A DNA stretch of 64,000 bases from Larus michahellis. Lineage: Eukaryota > Chordata > Aves > Charadriiformes > Laridae. The notes below the pieces were generated by a model. It was not told the DNA's origin. It worked only from the letters and a program-made list of their open reading frames with translations, and did no database searches. Position 1 is the first letter of the stretch, and each line of letters starts with the position of its first letter. Location of the stretch: NCBI RefSeq assembly GCF_964199755.1, contig NC_133901.1, positions 12,353,556 through 12,417,555 on the forward strand, in the 5' to 3' direction. The position numbers and the translations under genes were made by a program. This document shows positions 1 to 9,700 of this stretch, piece by piece.

Positions 1-142
1 ACCCTGGGGTTTTTTGCTGTATGTGTCAGGGGGATGAGTGCCAGGCAGGTGAGGATGTCTGAGTCCAGGCAGTTCCACGTGTATTCCTCCGAAGCAGAAA
101 TGCTTTTCTAGAAACATCTGTTTTACTTTACATTCCTTTTAG

Positions 143-214
143 GCTGAAGTTGATTCCATTGATGCTCTGGAAAAATACAGAGGAAAATGCGAGCCTGTCT
201 TTCTGTTTTATGCA
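143..214 (+). CDS. NME9: NME9 exon: thioredoxin cis-proline strand
   Basis: A 72-nt phase 0-0 exon between a pyrimidine-rich TTTTAG acceptor and GTGAGT donor. It encodes 24 residues ending KCEPVFLFYA; the proline before VFLF is the thioredoxin cis-proline position. Bases 1-142 are intron with nothing recognisable. Confidence 0.88.
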
Positions 215-2746
215 GTGAGTGAAAATATTTCTATATTAGCTGTAGAGCGATGAACATGACTTGTCAGTCAGAACAACTGCCCTTTTTGAGGGATGCTCTT
301 TTTCTTTCATGTGTGACAAGGCAATTTTATTTGCTCTGTATCTGCTGGTGCACTGATCAAGTGCTGCCTGGATAGGAATATACAGCCAGAGTTTACATTT
401 AAATACCTTCTGCTTTACCACCATGAAACAGAATAATGCAATTTTGTTTTATTTAAAAAAAAAAAAACAAACACAAAACAAACCAATGAGAGATTAAGGT
501 ATGAATGAAGTAAACCAGTTTAAATTGTGCAGGTGGGTAAAGGCAGACATTGCACAAAGTTACAGGAACTCTCTAGCTAGAGATTGTCGAGGTTTTGTTT
601 TTTTTTTTAACCTGGGGGGAGGCCTGTGTAGCTTGTGGTGGCTGCCTGTATTTCATAGCCCTTTCCCCTAGCTTAGTCATCAAAATCCCTCTGACTTGCT
701 GAAACATACACGTGTCACGTCAGAGTCCATGTGAGTAGCGTTCATGCCATGTCAGCACCTGGACACGTATGTTGCCCCGTGGGGTCTTCAGGTTCAGCCT
801 CCTGCTACTGCAGGACCTCACTCCTCTCACCACCTGCTTTGGTTCATCCAAAGACTGATCAGGAACAACAAAGAAGGTTGTTCCAAAGTTCCCCTCTTAT
901 TCTGGAGCGCAGCAGCTCTGTTGGGGAGGAGGGCCTGGTACACAGTATCATACACGATGCACTGCTGTGGTGATTTCCAGAGCCCGGAGGGCACCACTTG
1001 AGCACTTACTCACTGGTTTGCTTTTCACACCTTCCAGGGAGGAGAACTAGTAGCTGTTGTAAGAGGAGCGAACGCACCGTTGCTGCAGAAGACCATCCTG
1101 GAGCAGCTGGCAGTGGAAAGGAAGGTTTTAGAACATGGAGGAGAGCGTGTAGTGGTAATCAGTCACTAAATCCTTAAATAGATGTGCATGCCAGAGGAAA
1201 GGTTCAGCTCCGCAGTGCCAGCATGGCTCTAAAGCAGAGTTACTTCCTTGCAAAAATCCTGTCCTTTTGTCTAGACTGACTGTGAAATCTGGCTAACGTG
1301 CTGCTTGAGTGTCCACAGGCCCGTGGAGCCTACCTAGATGGAGGAAGCTGAAAGGGGTGACTGTGTTTTTCAAAACCTCTGTCCTCTTGATGAGAAGAAA
1401 AGTAGTACATATCATCCAGATCTGCAGGATGAAAGAGAAACTCTACTGTGACTTCTTTTGACCTGTTCACCTGCCTAAGTGTTTATTTTGTTCCTTAACG
1501 CTACCTTCCTAATTGGCTTCTAATACCAGGATCTCTAGCAGGTCTCTGTGATGGCATTTCTCAGGCTGTGGTGGGGGACAGTTCATTGCTGTCTCAGTCA
1601 GTTTTGTTTCTGGGTGTGACTGACTCTCTGGATGTCTGCCTGGAGCCTCTTGTGGAGCTCTGGTCATCTTTCTCACTAATCTATAGCTCCAGGGACCTGC
1701 TGCCTGTACTCTGGATGTCACTGTGTGATCAGTCCCTCACATGCCTTTCAGCAGCTCTATAGTACTGTGGCTGTAAAGCCCTGGGCTACTGCATGGCAAA
1801 TGTTCTCCTCCCTCCAGCAGCAAGCTCTGGTGTCAGAGCCTGGAGCCAGCCCGGCAAACTCCAGCAGCCTGCTGCTGGGCAGGGTTACCCAAAAAGTTCT
1901 GCCCTTCATTTGTTCTGAACTCGCTGTGCCATAGAATCAATTAACTCCTCCCTAGTTCTCACTCACAGAAGTGACTCTTATTCCCTAGTGACCTTCCCCC
2001 TGTCACTGATGACTTCTTTAGACAGCTACTAAACCTTCTGTCAGCCTGGAGACCTTTGTTGTCCAAAGTGTCATGACCCTGGTTTGGTTCTAGGTTCCTC
2101 TCCTGGGCTCTGCTGCCACAGGGTCTATCCTTGGAGCAGCCGGGCAGTCCCTGGAGCTGCAGCCAGCGCCAGCCCCCGGGCTGTCCCTCCCCAGCCTGGC
2201 TGCTTGGCTGAGCCACAGCCATAGGCACCGTCCTTTTGTGTGTGGTCTCCTGAACCACAGGCACTTCTAAGGAACAAAAATTATTTTTCTGTCTGTAATC
2301 AGCTAGTTTTAAGTCTTCAAAGCTAGTCTTCAAAGCACAGATGATGGTGTATTGGTAACTGCAAGTTCTGTCCACCTAGCAGCTCTCTCTGGTGATGTTG
2401 GCTGGCCTGCTTCTGTGAATGTTTTTTCCCCACCTTTGGCTTGTCACTTGATTCAGAGCTCAGAAGGTGACCTTGGACAGGGAGGTCCTCTGCTGTCATT
2501 GCTGAGCTGAGCCTGGCCCTGAGGACAGCAGGAGGACTGGTTCCTGCTCAGGTGGAGGTGGAAAGTGGGGACCTTCCTGGCAGATGCTCACCTGGAGGGT
2601 AAGAGGACACTCAGGACATTCCTGGCTCATCCCCGTGTTCTTGCTGCCAGGTACAAGACCGAGCCTTCTCCCAGGAGGAGGGAAACATGGCTGTTCTTCA
2701 GGAAGAACAACAGGAAGGCCAAATAGGTAAGGCAGCCCAGCTGTAG
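143..2746 (+). CDS. NME9: NME9-like thioredoxin-domain protein, 3' part of gene (exons joined 143-214, 1038-1154, 2651-2746)
   Basis: Partial gene; upstream exons lie before the window. The NME8/NME9 family joins an N-terminal thioredoxin fold to nucleoside-diphosphate-kinase (NDK) domains and is linked to cilia and sperm flagella. Seen here: the second half of the thioredoxin fold, with the cis-proline strand (KCEPVFLFYA) and the next strand and helix (GGELVAVVRGANAPLLQKTI), nearly identical to mammalian NME9 as I recall it. All junctions are phase 0. The third exon matches the acidic linker following the thioredoxin domain, then meets a TAG at 2744-2746. No exon resembling an NDK domain is visible before VPS8, so the bird product is probably thioredoxin-only. 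An ATTAAA at 2953-2958 may end the transcript. The introns (215-1037 and 1155-2650) hold nothing I recognise. Family assignment is firm; NME9 rather than NME8 rests on recalled sequence. Confidence 0.8.
1038..1154 (+). CDS. NME9: NME9 exon: end of thioredoxin fold
   Basis: A 117-nt phase 0-0 exon (TTCCAG acceptor, GTAATC donor) encoding 39 residues that begin GGELVAVVRGANAPLLQKTI, the last strand and helix of the thioredoxin domain. If the donor is not used, the frame stops after four more codons at a TAA. Confidence 0.88.
2651..2746 (+). CDS. NME9: Probable terminal NME9 exon (acidic linker, then stop)
   Basis: It follows a good acceptor (TTCTTGCTGCCAG) in phase 0. The frame begins VQDRAFSQEEG, which aligns with the acidic linker after the thioredoxin domain in mammalian NME9 (IKDEALSDEDE), and ends ...GQIGKAAQL-stop. 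A strong GTAAGG donor at 2727 offers an alternative spliced end in phase 1, but I find no matching downstream exon before VPS8. Confidence 0.55.
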   Translation, partial: VQDRAFSQEEGNMAVLQEEQQEGQIGKAAQL

Positions 2747-2952
2747 GATGCTCCCTGTGCCCTTTGATAAAGCTGGAACCCTGAATGACGCTTCAGCTGC
2801 TGCTGGGACGCCGGAGAGGCCATTCCTGCAACCGGGCATGACGTGGGTTCTTCCCCGGATCTCTGACAGACCAGTAGAGGGGATAGTTGTTACCTCAGAC
2901 CAGTGTACGTAGCCACAAATGAGAGACCAGGGTGGCTTGGGTGTCTGACATC

Positions 2953-2958
2953 ATTAAA
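2953..2958 (+). terminator. Possible NME9 polyadenylation signal
   Basis: ATTAAA followed by a GT-rich stretch (about 2964-2992), about 207 nt after the putative NME9 stop. The rest of 2747-3440 between the two genes shows nothing else I recognise. Confidence 0.35.
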
Positions 2959-3528
2959 CTGTAGAATGTGTCCATCCAACGTGTGGTTTATTTTACATTT
3001 GTCTCATAGCTCAGAAATCCCACAGGGCTTTCTTCTCTCTTGAATAACTGAAATACCGAACTGCTGCTTAACTTTTCCAGGTGGTTCTTTAAAGAAAAAC
3101 CGAATCTGGTTACACCAGCTTTTGCCTTGCCTAAAATTAGCCGCGGGTACCCAAAGGTTTTGTCTCTCACCCAGTTTCTGACCTACCGTGACACTTTTTC
3201 TTGCCTTTGCTGGGATGTGGCTGCAGGCTGGCGCTGTGCATACCAGATCCTGTGAATTGTGTCAAAACCCCACTTGCTTTTAGCTAGGGTGCCCTAGGTC
3301 CAGAAGGCGTGCAAAGCGTGTTGATCTCTGTCTCTCATTTCTTTACCTATTACTAATTTTTTCCCTTTTTCTTCCCTCGGTGGCTAACACACCCGCCTTC
3401 TCAGCTGTCGGCGTGGAGAAGACGTGGGATTTCCCGTTAATAAAAGAATTACTGGCGGTGGCGTTGCCCTGTCGCCCTGTCGCCGCGGCCCCTTTAAGGC
3501 CGGCCGGGGGAGGCCGGCCCTGCCGGAC

Positions 3529-3540
3529 TGCGCCTGCGCA
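3529..3540 (+). promoter_or_regulatory. NRF1-type site
   Basis: TGCGCCTGCGCA matches the NRF1 consensus pattern of two TGCGC-type half sites, and is followed without gap by GGGCGGGGGG, an Sp1/KLF-type GC box. Both lie about 80-100 bp upstream of the VPS8 start codon. Confidence 0.5.
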
Positions 3541-3627
3541 GGGCGGGGGGCGTCGCCGACCGCGGGTTCGAGTCCCGGCGGTGCCGGCCTGCCGCTGTCG
3601 CCGCCGCGGAGCTCCGCAAGCCCGGCG

Positions 3628-3753
3628 ATGGAGGCGGTCCCGGAGCAGGGCGGCTGCCCGGCGGGAGCGGAGGCCGAGCCCTGCCCGGAGCCGCCCGCTC
3701 ACCGGCTGAGCGTGGCGGAGCTCGACCGCGAGCTGGACTCCCGCAGCGAGCTG
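3628..3753 (+). CDS. VPS8: VPS8 exon 1 (residues 1-42)
   Basis: Start codon in good Kozak context within the CpG island. The Ala/Pro/Glu-rich N-terminus (MEAVPEQGGCPAGAEAEPC) differs from mammals, but its end (ELDRELDSRSEL) aligns with the mammalian exon end. Ends phase 0 at GTGCGT. Intron 1 (3754-4778) holds the island tail and a 21-T run at 4691-4711. Confidence 0.85.
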
Positions 3754-6700
3754 GTGCGTCGCGAACCTCTGGCTGGGCGCCGCTTCCTTCCTCCCTCCCT
3801 CCCTCCCGCAGGGGGAAGCGGCCCAGGGGAGGCGGGCAGGGCCGGGCTGCGGTGCCTGTGCCGGCCTCCGCCTCCCCTCGGCGCCGTGGGCTCCTCGGGC
3901 GGCCGTGAGGGAGGGTCGGTGTGGCGGGACCCCGCCGCTGCCCTGTCATGTCGGCCTGCGGCGCTTGTCCCCCCACTGTCCCGTCACGTCGGCCTGTGGC
4001 GCTTGCCCCGGCGGTGCCCAGCCGTCCCCTGAACACGGATCCTGCGGGTGGCTCCCACACAGTTAAATCCTTCCCTCAAGCTCGCAGGCCCGCAGCTCTT
4101 GCGGGTGGGCAGGGGACAGGCAGGCTGGCGCTAGGCAGTTGCTAGAGGAGCAGGTAATCCGGAGTTTAAAATAATCCTGCGCCCTGGAAGAGGCCTGTCA
4201 GGCCTTTTTGGTGAATTCGGCCAGTTTTAAGTCCCTGGGAAGGGGCAGCGAGGAGGTGTGGGGACAGAGGAGCAGCAGTTTGGTAGGTGAGCGGGACACA
4301 GGCCGGCCAGCCTTCCTGCTGTAGCAGAGCTTGGTGTTCAGTAACGCAAGTCTCAGGTAAAAGTATCTTCATTTTTAAGAAAACTGCATTTCTTTTCCCT
4401 TTAGTAAGCAGTCAGAGAAAAAAAGTGTTGTATATTGATGTTTATCTGTATTAGAAAGGCAGTATAACATTGGTATTCGTCTTTACAAATTAAAAAAAGG
4501 CATTTGATATTTCATATCTGGGCACAGGTCAGAGACCTGTTTTATATTTTTGATAGTAAATACCTCTTGTTCTGTCTTGCAATGCCAAATTTGCCAAATT
4601 TCAGAGAAGGCATTTCAAACAGGAGAAATTGTAGCATATACGGTGCCTTTCTCAGCAGCGGTAAATTGACAGGAGTGCATGCAGAGCTGCTTTTTTTTTT
4701 TTTTTTTTTTTAAGTTAGAAAAAAGCTTGGAAGGTGGAGTGGGCAACCTAAACTCAATCTGTGGTTTCTGATGTACAGATCGATGACAAAGAATTCGACA
4801 TTCCTCAAGTTGATACCCCTCCAACACTGGAGAGCATCTTAAATGAGGTGAGTGGTCCATCGGGCGTGCAGCCAGCTCCAGTACAGGGGGGAGCCAAGAT
4901 AAGGCAGCACATACTCCTTTGGCTCTTCTCATATTGTGTTTTCCCAGGAAATGAAATTGTATAACGTTAAAATTTCCTGATGCTGATAGCTGATGAAGTG
5001 CATGCTCAGTTGAGTAATTGCTTGTTTTTTTCAATCAAAATGGCCACAGCTGAAACGTAAACGGTTTCCATCAAATTTAAGCATGTTCACTTGTGGGTTT
5101 GGCCGGTCACCTGAAGACTACACAGTCCATTAAAGGTCGGGGGGGGTCATCAAACAACTTCTTTCTTTCTTTTTTTTTATTTCTAAATAAAAATAAATGC
5201 AGAGAATTCTGGGTAGTTCTGAAGTTGTGGGAGGAGATGAGAACTAAATTCTTCATGGCTCTGTTTATATTGTACATTTCATGTAGTTAGCCCTCTGGCA
5301 GGAGTGATGAACTGTCTCAACATCTGATGTTGCCTGTAGTGCCTTTCAGGGGAGACCTGACTTTGTCTTGCTTATATCCAATTCAGTGCATTTTTTACAA
5401 TAGCCACATGACTGTGTGATTCTTAGAAAGGAAAAGAAGGGTATGGAAGTAAAGATAAAGTCCAAGAAAACAAGCTTTTTAACAAACTGAGGAAGTCGGT
5501 GGTTGGACTTTCTAGGAAGCCCCAGTATAAAGAAAAAAGGAGCCTAGGAGAAGCGATGGTTCTTTTAAAAAGCTGTATTAAAGATACAGGTATAAGATGC
5601 CCCAAACAGATACAGTCTAGGAACAAGAGGAATAGTAGAAGGGGTAGTGCACAGATGTATGTCCTGTTTCTGCTGATGCCTTGGGTGATGAAGGCAGAGG
5701 GAACTTAGTAAATTTGGGTGCTACCAAACTGTAAGGAGATACAGACACATCCATGTCAGAGGAGTAGAATCCAAGTCTTAAATTTGAGAGGTAATCATGA
5801 AGAGAATGTAGGACAGTGCAGACAAATACAAAGTCTTACTCCAGTGCCTTTTATCACAGAACATAGGGGATGGCACTGACTGGCAAAGCATCTTCTGAAA
5901 AGGATTTTAGTGAGGAACAACCTGACTGAGCCAAAAAGGTATACGGCTGTACTGGAAAAAGAGGGAGTTGATGGTCCCAGGACTGCCAGCTGTAAGGCAA
6001 ATGAGGAACACCAGCTCTATTCTCTGCATGTTTGGCATTAGGTGGAGGTATTGTGTTTGCTCTCTCTGTGCTTCAAGAACAATATGAACTGTACTGAATT
6101 TAGAAGACATCAGGGAGAATGGCTGTTTAAAAACCACTATTAAAAACATTCCAGGCTAAGCCTGAGAGGAGAGTGAGAGAGCTCACCAGCAGAAGGGCAC
6201 AGAGAAGAGCAAAATCAACCCTTAGAGCAGCCAGAGGGACTGCTAGACTCTTAGCCATCACATGGTGAAGTGCTGGAGTAGATGGTCATTCTTCTGTGCC
6301 TTCTCTCTGCAATTGGAGACTTTTGAGAACAGCTTAGTTAAAGGTTGGTTAAAGTTTTGATGGAGTAGATAATATCTGGGGAAGAAAGATTAGCTGAATC
6401 TCTCTCCAGCCCACTTCTGTGATTATTGTGAGTTCTGGAAACTGGTTCTTCCACAGAATCAGTATAATAAAATAATACATAGTTCTGTTTTTTACATATG
6501 AGGCTATCTTGTCCTCTCCTTTTTGATTTTGCTGCTTGCTATTTCTCTTGGTGGTTTTTTTTTTTTGATACTGTTTTGCCAATGTTTCAGTGTTGTGCTG
6601 AATGATTAGTAAGCTCTGGTGATTCTTTTCCTTCAGACTGATGATGAAGAGGAGTCTTTCATTTTGGAAGATCCCTTTCTCTTGAACGTTGATAATACAG

Positions 6701-9700
6701 ATACGCACTCCTACGACACATCTTCTGTAGCAAGCTCTGACAGCGGGGACCGGACACACCTCAAAAGGTACTGCAGGACTCATACCCTGGGAGGATAAAT
6801 GATTTTTTTTTAAGGAGTGCTGCTTATATCTGTTAAAAACAAATTCTCCTTTTTTTTGAGTCGATGGAAGGGCGATCCAAAGCAATTGAACAGTTAAAAC
6901 TTCCTAACGCAACCTCTTGCTGCCTCCTCCCCGAGCTTTGCTGTGAGCGTGCGATTTGTCTGTTACTTGGGTAGGAACCCTTAATTCCCTGTGTGGATTT
7001 TGTCTCCTGCTGCTGTATCCTAGTGCTGAAGTCCCAGGGGGATGCTGCAGGGACTCCGGTGAAGCTGCCTCTGACAGAACAGTGTTATCCCTGCAAGATC
7101 AAGTAGGCGAAGATGGGATTTATTTTTGCACTGAGGGCTAGCCTGTTTGAGCAATAAATGCATTTTGTGGGAGACGGAGTGCTTAAATTTCTCTGAATTT
7201 TAATGGGATCTTTAAAACACTGAACCACGATGGCTTTAAAGAAAATCTTTCAAAGGTGTGTCTGACTTCCAGAGTCTGCAAGAAGCTGGTGGTTATTTTT
7301 AAAAGGCAAGTGAACTGCTGTCACTCCTGTAAATGGAATGCTCATCTTGACAGCTAAAAGCAGCCTGAAATCTGATAATTAGCTAGAATACTGCTGACTT
7401 ATCTCATTAATTACTCAAATGATGACCTGATCCTCCATCCTGAGCCACTCCCATGGCTGCCTTATATGCCGTAAGAAGTTGTGATTGTTCCAATAGCAAT
7501 TGCATCGGATATAAAGACTCCAGGTGTGATGGTTCGTGGTGGCATATGGTGGTATACTGATTCACTGTCCCTTCTTTTTCAAATAAGGTGGTTTGCATTG
7601 AGTGAAATCTTACCTGCAGTGGCTTAAATGTTTTTCAGTACAGAATGAGCAGAAAAACTTGGAAGCGTTAGTGTAATCTTTGGGTGAAGCTAGTTGCTGG
7701 GTCCTTAGCCATAATATAAGCTATTAACAATGCGTTTCTTCAGCTTACGTGTGAGATACCCATTTGTGTGCCTCTGGAGAGAGAAGAACCAAGCGTTTCC
7801 GTGTTAGTTTTGCAAATTTGGCTTTCTGGTGGTGTGAGCTTGGCAACAAAATCACAGCTTTCCTGGGGATTTTTCCTCTACTGTGTGTGCTACAGGATAG
7901 CAGTGTTCTTTAGAAATAACTGTACACTAGTTACATTTAACAACATTTTCTCCATAAACAGAAGCACTTACCTTTCGTATCAGATCAGGTGGGTTTTAAT
8001 TGAGTGTTATTCTTTAAGCATACATCCAGTTTTCCTAGGGGTCTGTATTCTGCTAGTGAGCCTTTTTCAAGCGTGTATTTTCCTTAGACATTCACATTTA
8101 AAGGCTGAAACTTCCTGACTCCCTGGAAGATTAATGAAAGAACAAAAGTGTTGCTTTCAGTATTTATTAATAAATTCAAAGGTTTGCAGATACATGCTTG
8201 AAACTGTTTGAAGGACTTCCCCGCCCCCCCCCCCCAGGGGATGAGTTAAAAAACAAATTTTATGCACGCACAGTGGTGCATAGCAGGCTTTGTTAATAAT
8301 CTCATGTCCCTCTCATTCTGTGCATGTAGGCCCCCAGAATAAGACTGGAAGCTGCATGAGTTAGGGGTGCACGCAGAATTTGCCTGCTGGTTTAGTTGCG
8401 AGTTAGGCAAAGTTCCAAACTTTTTTTCTGCTCTGATGCATTTGATTTATTTCCTATTTCCTTAGGAAGAAAAAACTCCCAGATACTCTCTCACTCCATG
8501 GATCAGTTATACGGCTCTCGCTTCTGAAAGGGATTTCTGCCCAAATAGTGTCTGCCGCAGTAAGTGTCTTTTTCTTGTGGTCGCATCCATTAAGAAAAAT
8601 ATGAACCTCTTCTGGTGTGGAGGGTGCGTGTGTGTGATCTCCTCCCTCCCCCTACTATAAGTTCTGGATAATACTAACATGTTTCATACATAAATGACTA
8701 ACTAGTAATCCCTAGCCAGTAGTGAATCAGGTATTAGGTGCGTCTGTGACTGCACTTCAGGCGTGAGTGTGTTAGAGCTGTTCTGCAGGTCGTACTGCCA
8801 GGGGAAAACCGACTGTCCAGGCTCAGATCTAAGGTGTTGATTTATAAAGTGTGTGATTTCTGAAGCATGCAAGGTAGGCTTGTTAGAATAAAACACAAGT
8901 GACTCATCCATGAGTGTGTTTGTGGTGGCCAGGTACCTTCTGGGTATTTTTAGCCAGTGCTTCCCTCAGCACTTTCTGCCCTGGTGGGACTATTAAAGTG
9001 CAACTTGTGTTGATTTTTCTGCGTGTTGTAGTTCTAATTATTACAGACGTGCACGGAGCTGGGAGTTCTGTCTCTCTTACTCATGACTCCTCCTGTTTTT
9101 CTAGGACAAAGTGGATGCTGGCTTGCCCACTGCAATTGTAAGTAATCTAACAATTTTCAAGTACTGTATAGTGAGTTTTCGTGCAAGTTTGTTAAAGCAG
9201 TAATTTAAGACAGCTTATAAATGCATCTCCCTTCTTATCCTTGCCAAGAATTTTCAAATATGAGGGGTGGGAGAAGCAGTATGAAAGATCTAGCCACTGG
9301 GGGCAGGGTTCAACCTTTCTTATCTGCCCGGCTGCCCCTCTGCTGGTCAAGCCCCACACTCTCCCCTTTTTCATGTCATCGCCAGGGCTTGTTAGTTGAG
9401 CACCTAACCTTTCCTCATAAGGTAAGGGTTCACCTGGTGAACACATTGAATTGTCGTAGCTATTTCTTCTTTGCAGGTTATTACTTTGGCTCTTAATGCT
9501 CTTTTTAAAGAAACTTAAAAGTGCTCATAAAGGGATGGGTTCGAAATCTCTACAGCTCTGGCATAACTGAAATATGACCTTAAAATATAAAATTTCACTG
9601 AAAGCCTGTTGAAAGATACTCCTGCTTAGCAACTTGTGCTAAATTTCTTTAAGTCAAGCATGCTAATTAAAATAAGTCAGAAGTGAAGCTGCCTATAGTT

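Larger units (their letters stand above)
3440..4120 (+). promoter_or_regulatory. VPS8: CpG-island promoter of VPS8
   Basis: A strongly GC- and CpG-rich block in AT-rich surroundings, covering VPS8 exon 1 and the start of intron 1. No TATA box is evident. It contains an NRF1-type palindrome (3529-3540) directly followed by a GC box (3541-3550), as expected for a housekeeping trafficking gene. Transcription most likely starts between about 3540 and 3620. Confidence 0.8.

Noticed and set aside
1314..1458. Extra NME9 exon after a TCCACAG acceptor
   Set aside because: The phase-0 frame stops within a few codons and there is no similarity to the family.
1959..2375. 138-codon minus-strand open frame in the NME9 intron
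   Set aside because: Low-complexity GC-rich translation with no recognisable domain.
3520..3590. tRNA gene suggested by a T-arm/B-box sequence in the CpG island
   Set aside because: No A box, no acceptor-stem pairing and no poly-T terminator; reported only as an isolated B-box.
6349..6885. 178-codon minus-strand open frame
   Set aside because: It overlaps VPS8 exon 3 in antisense, has no splice or promoter context, and is rich in Lys/Gln from T-rich intron sequence.
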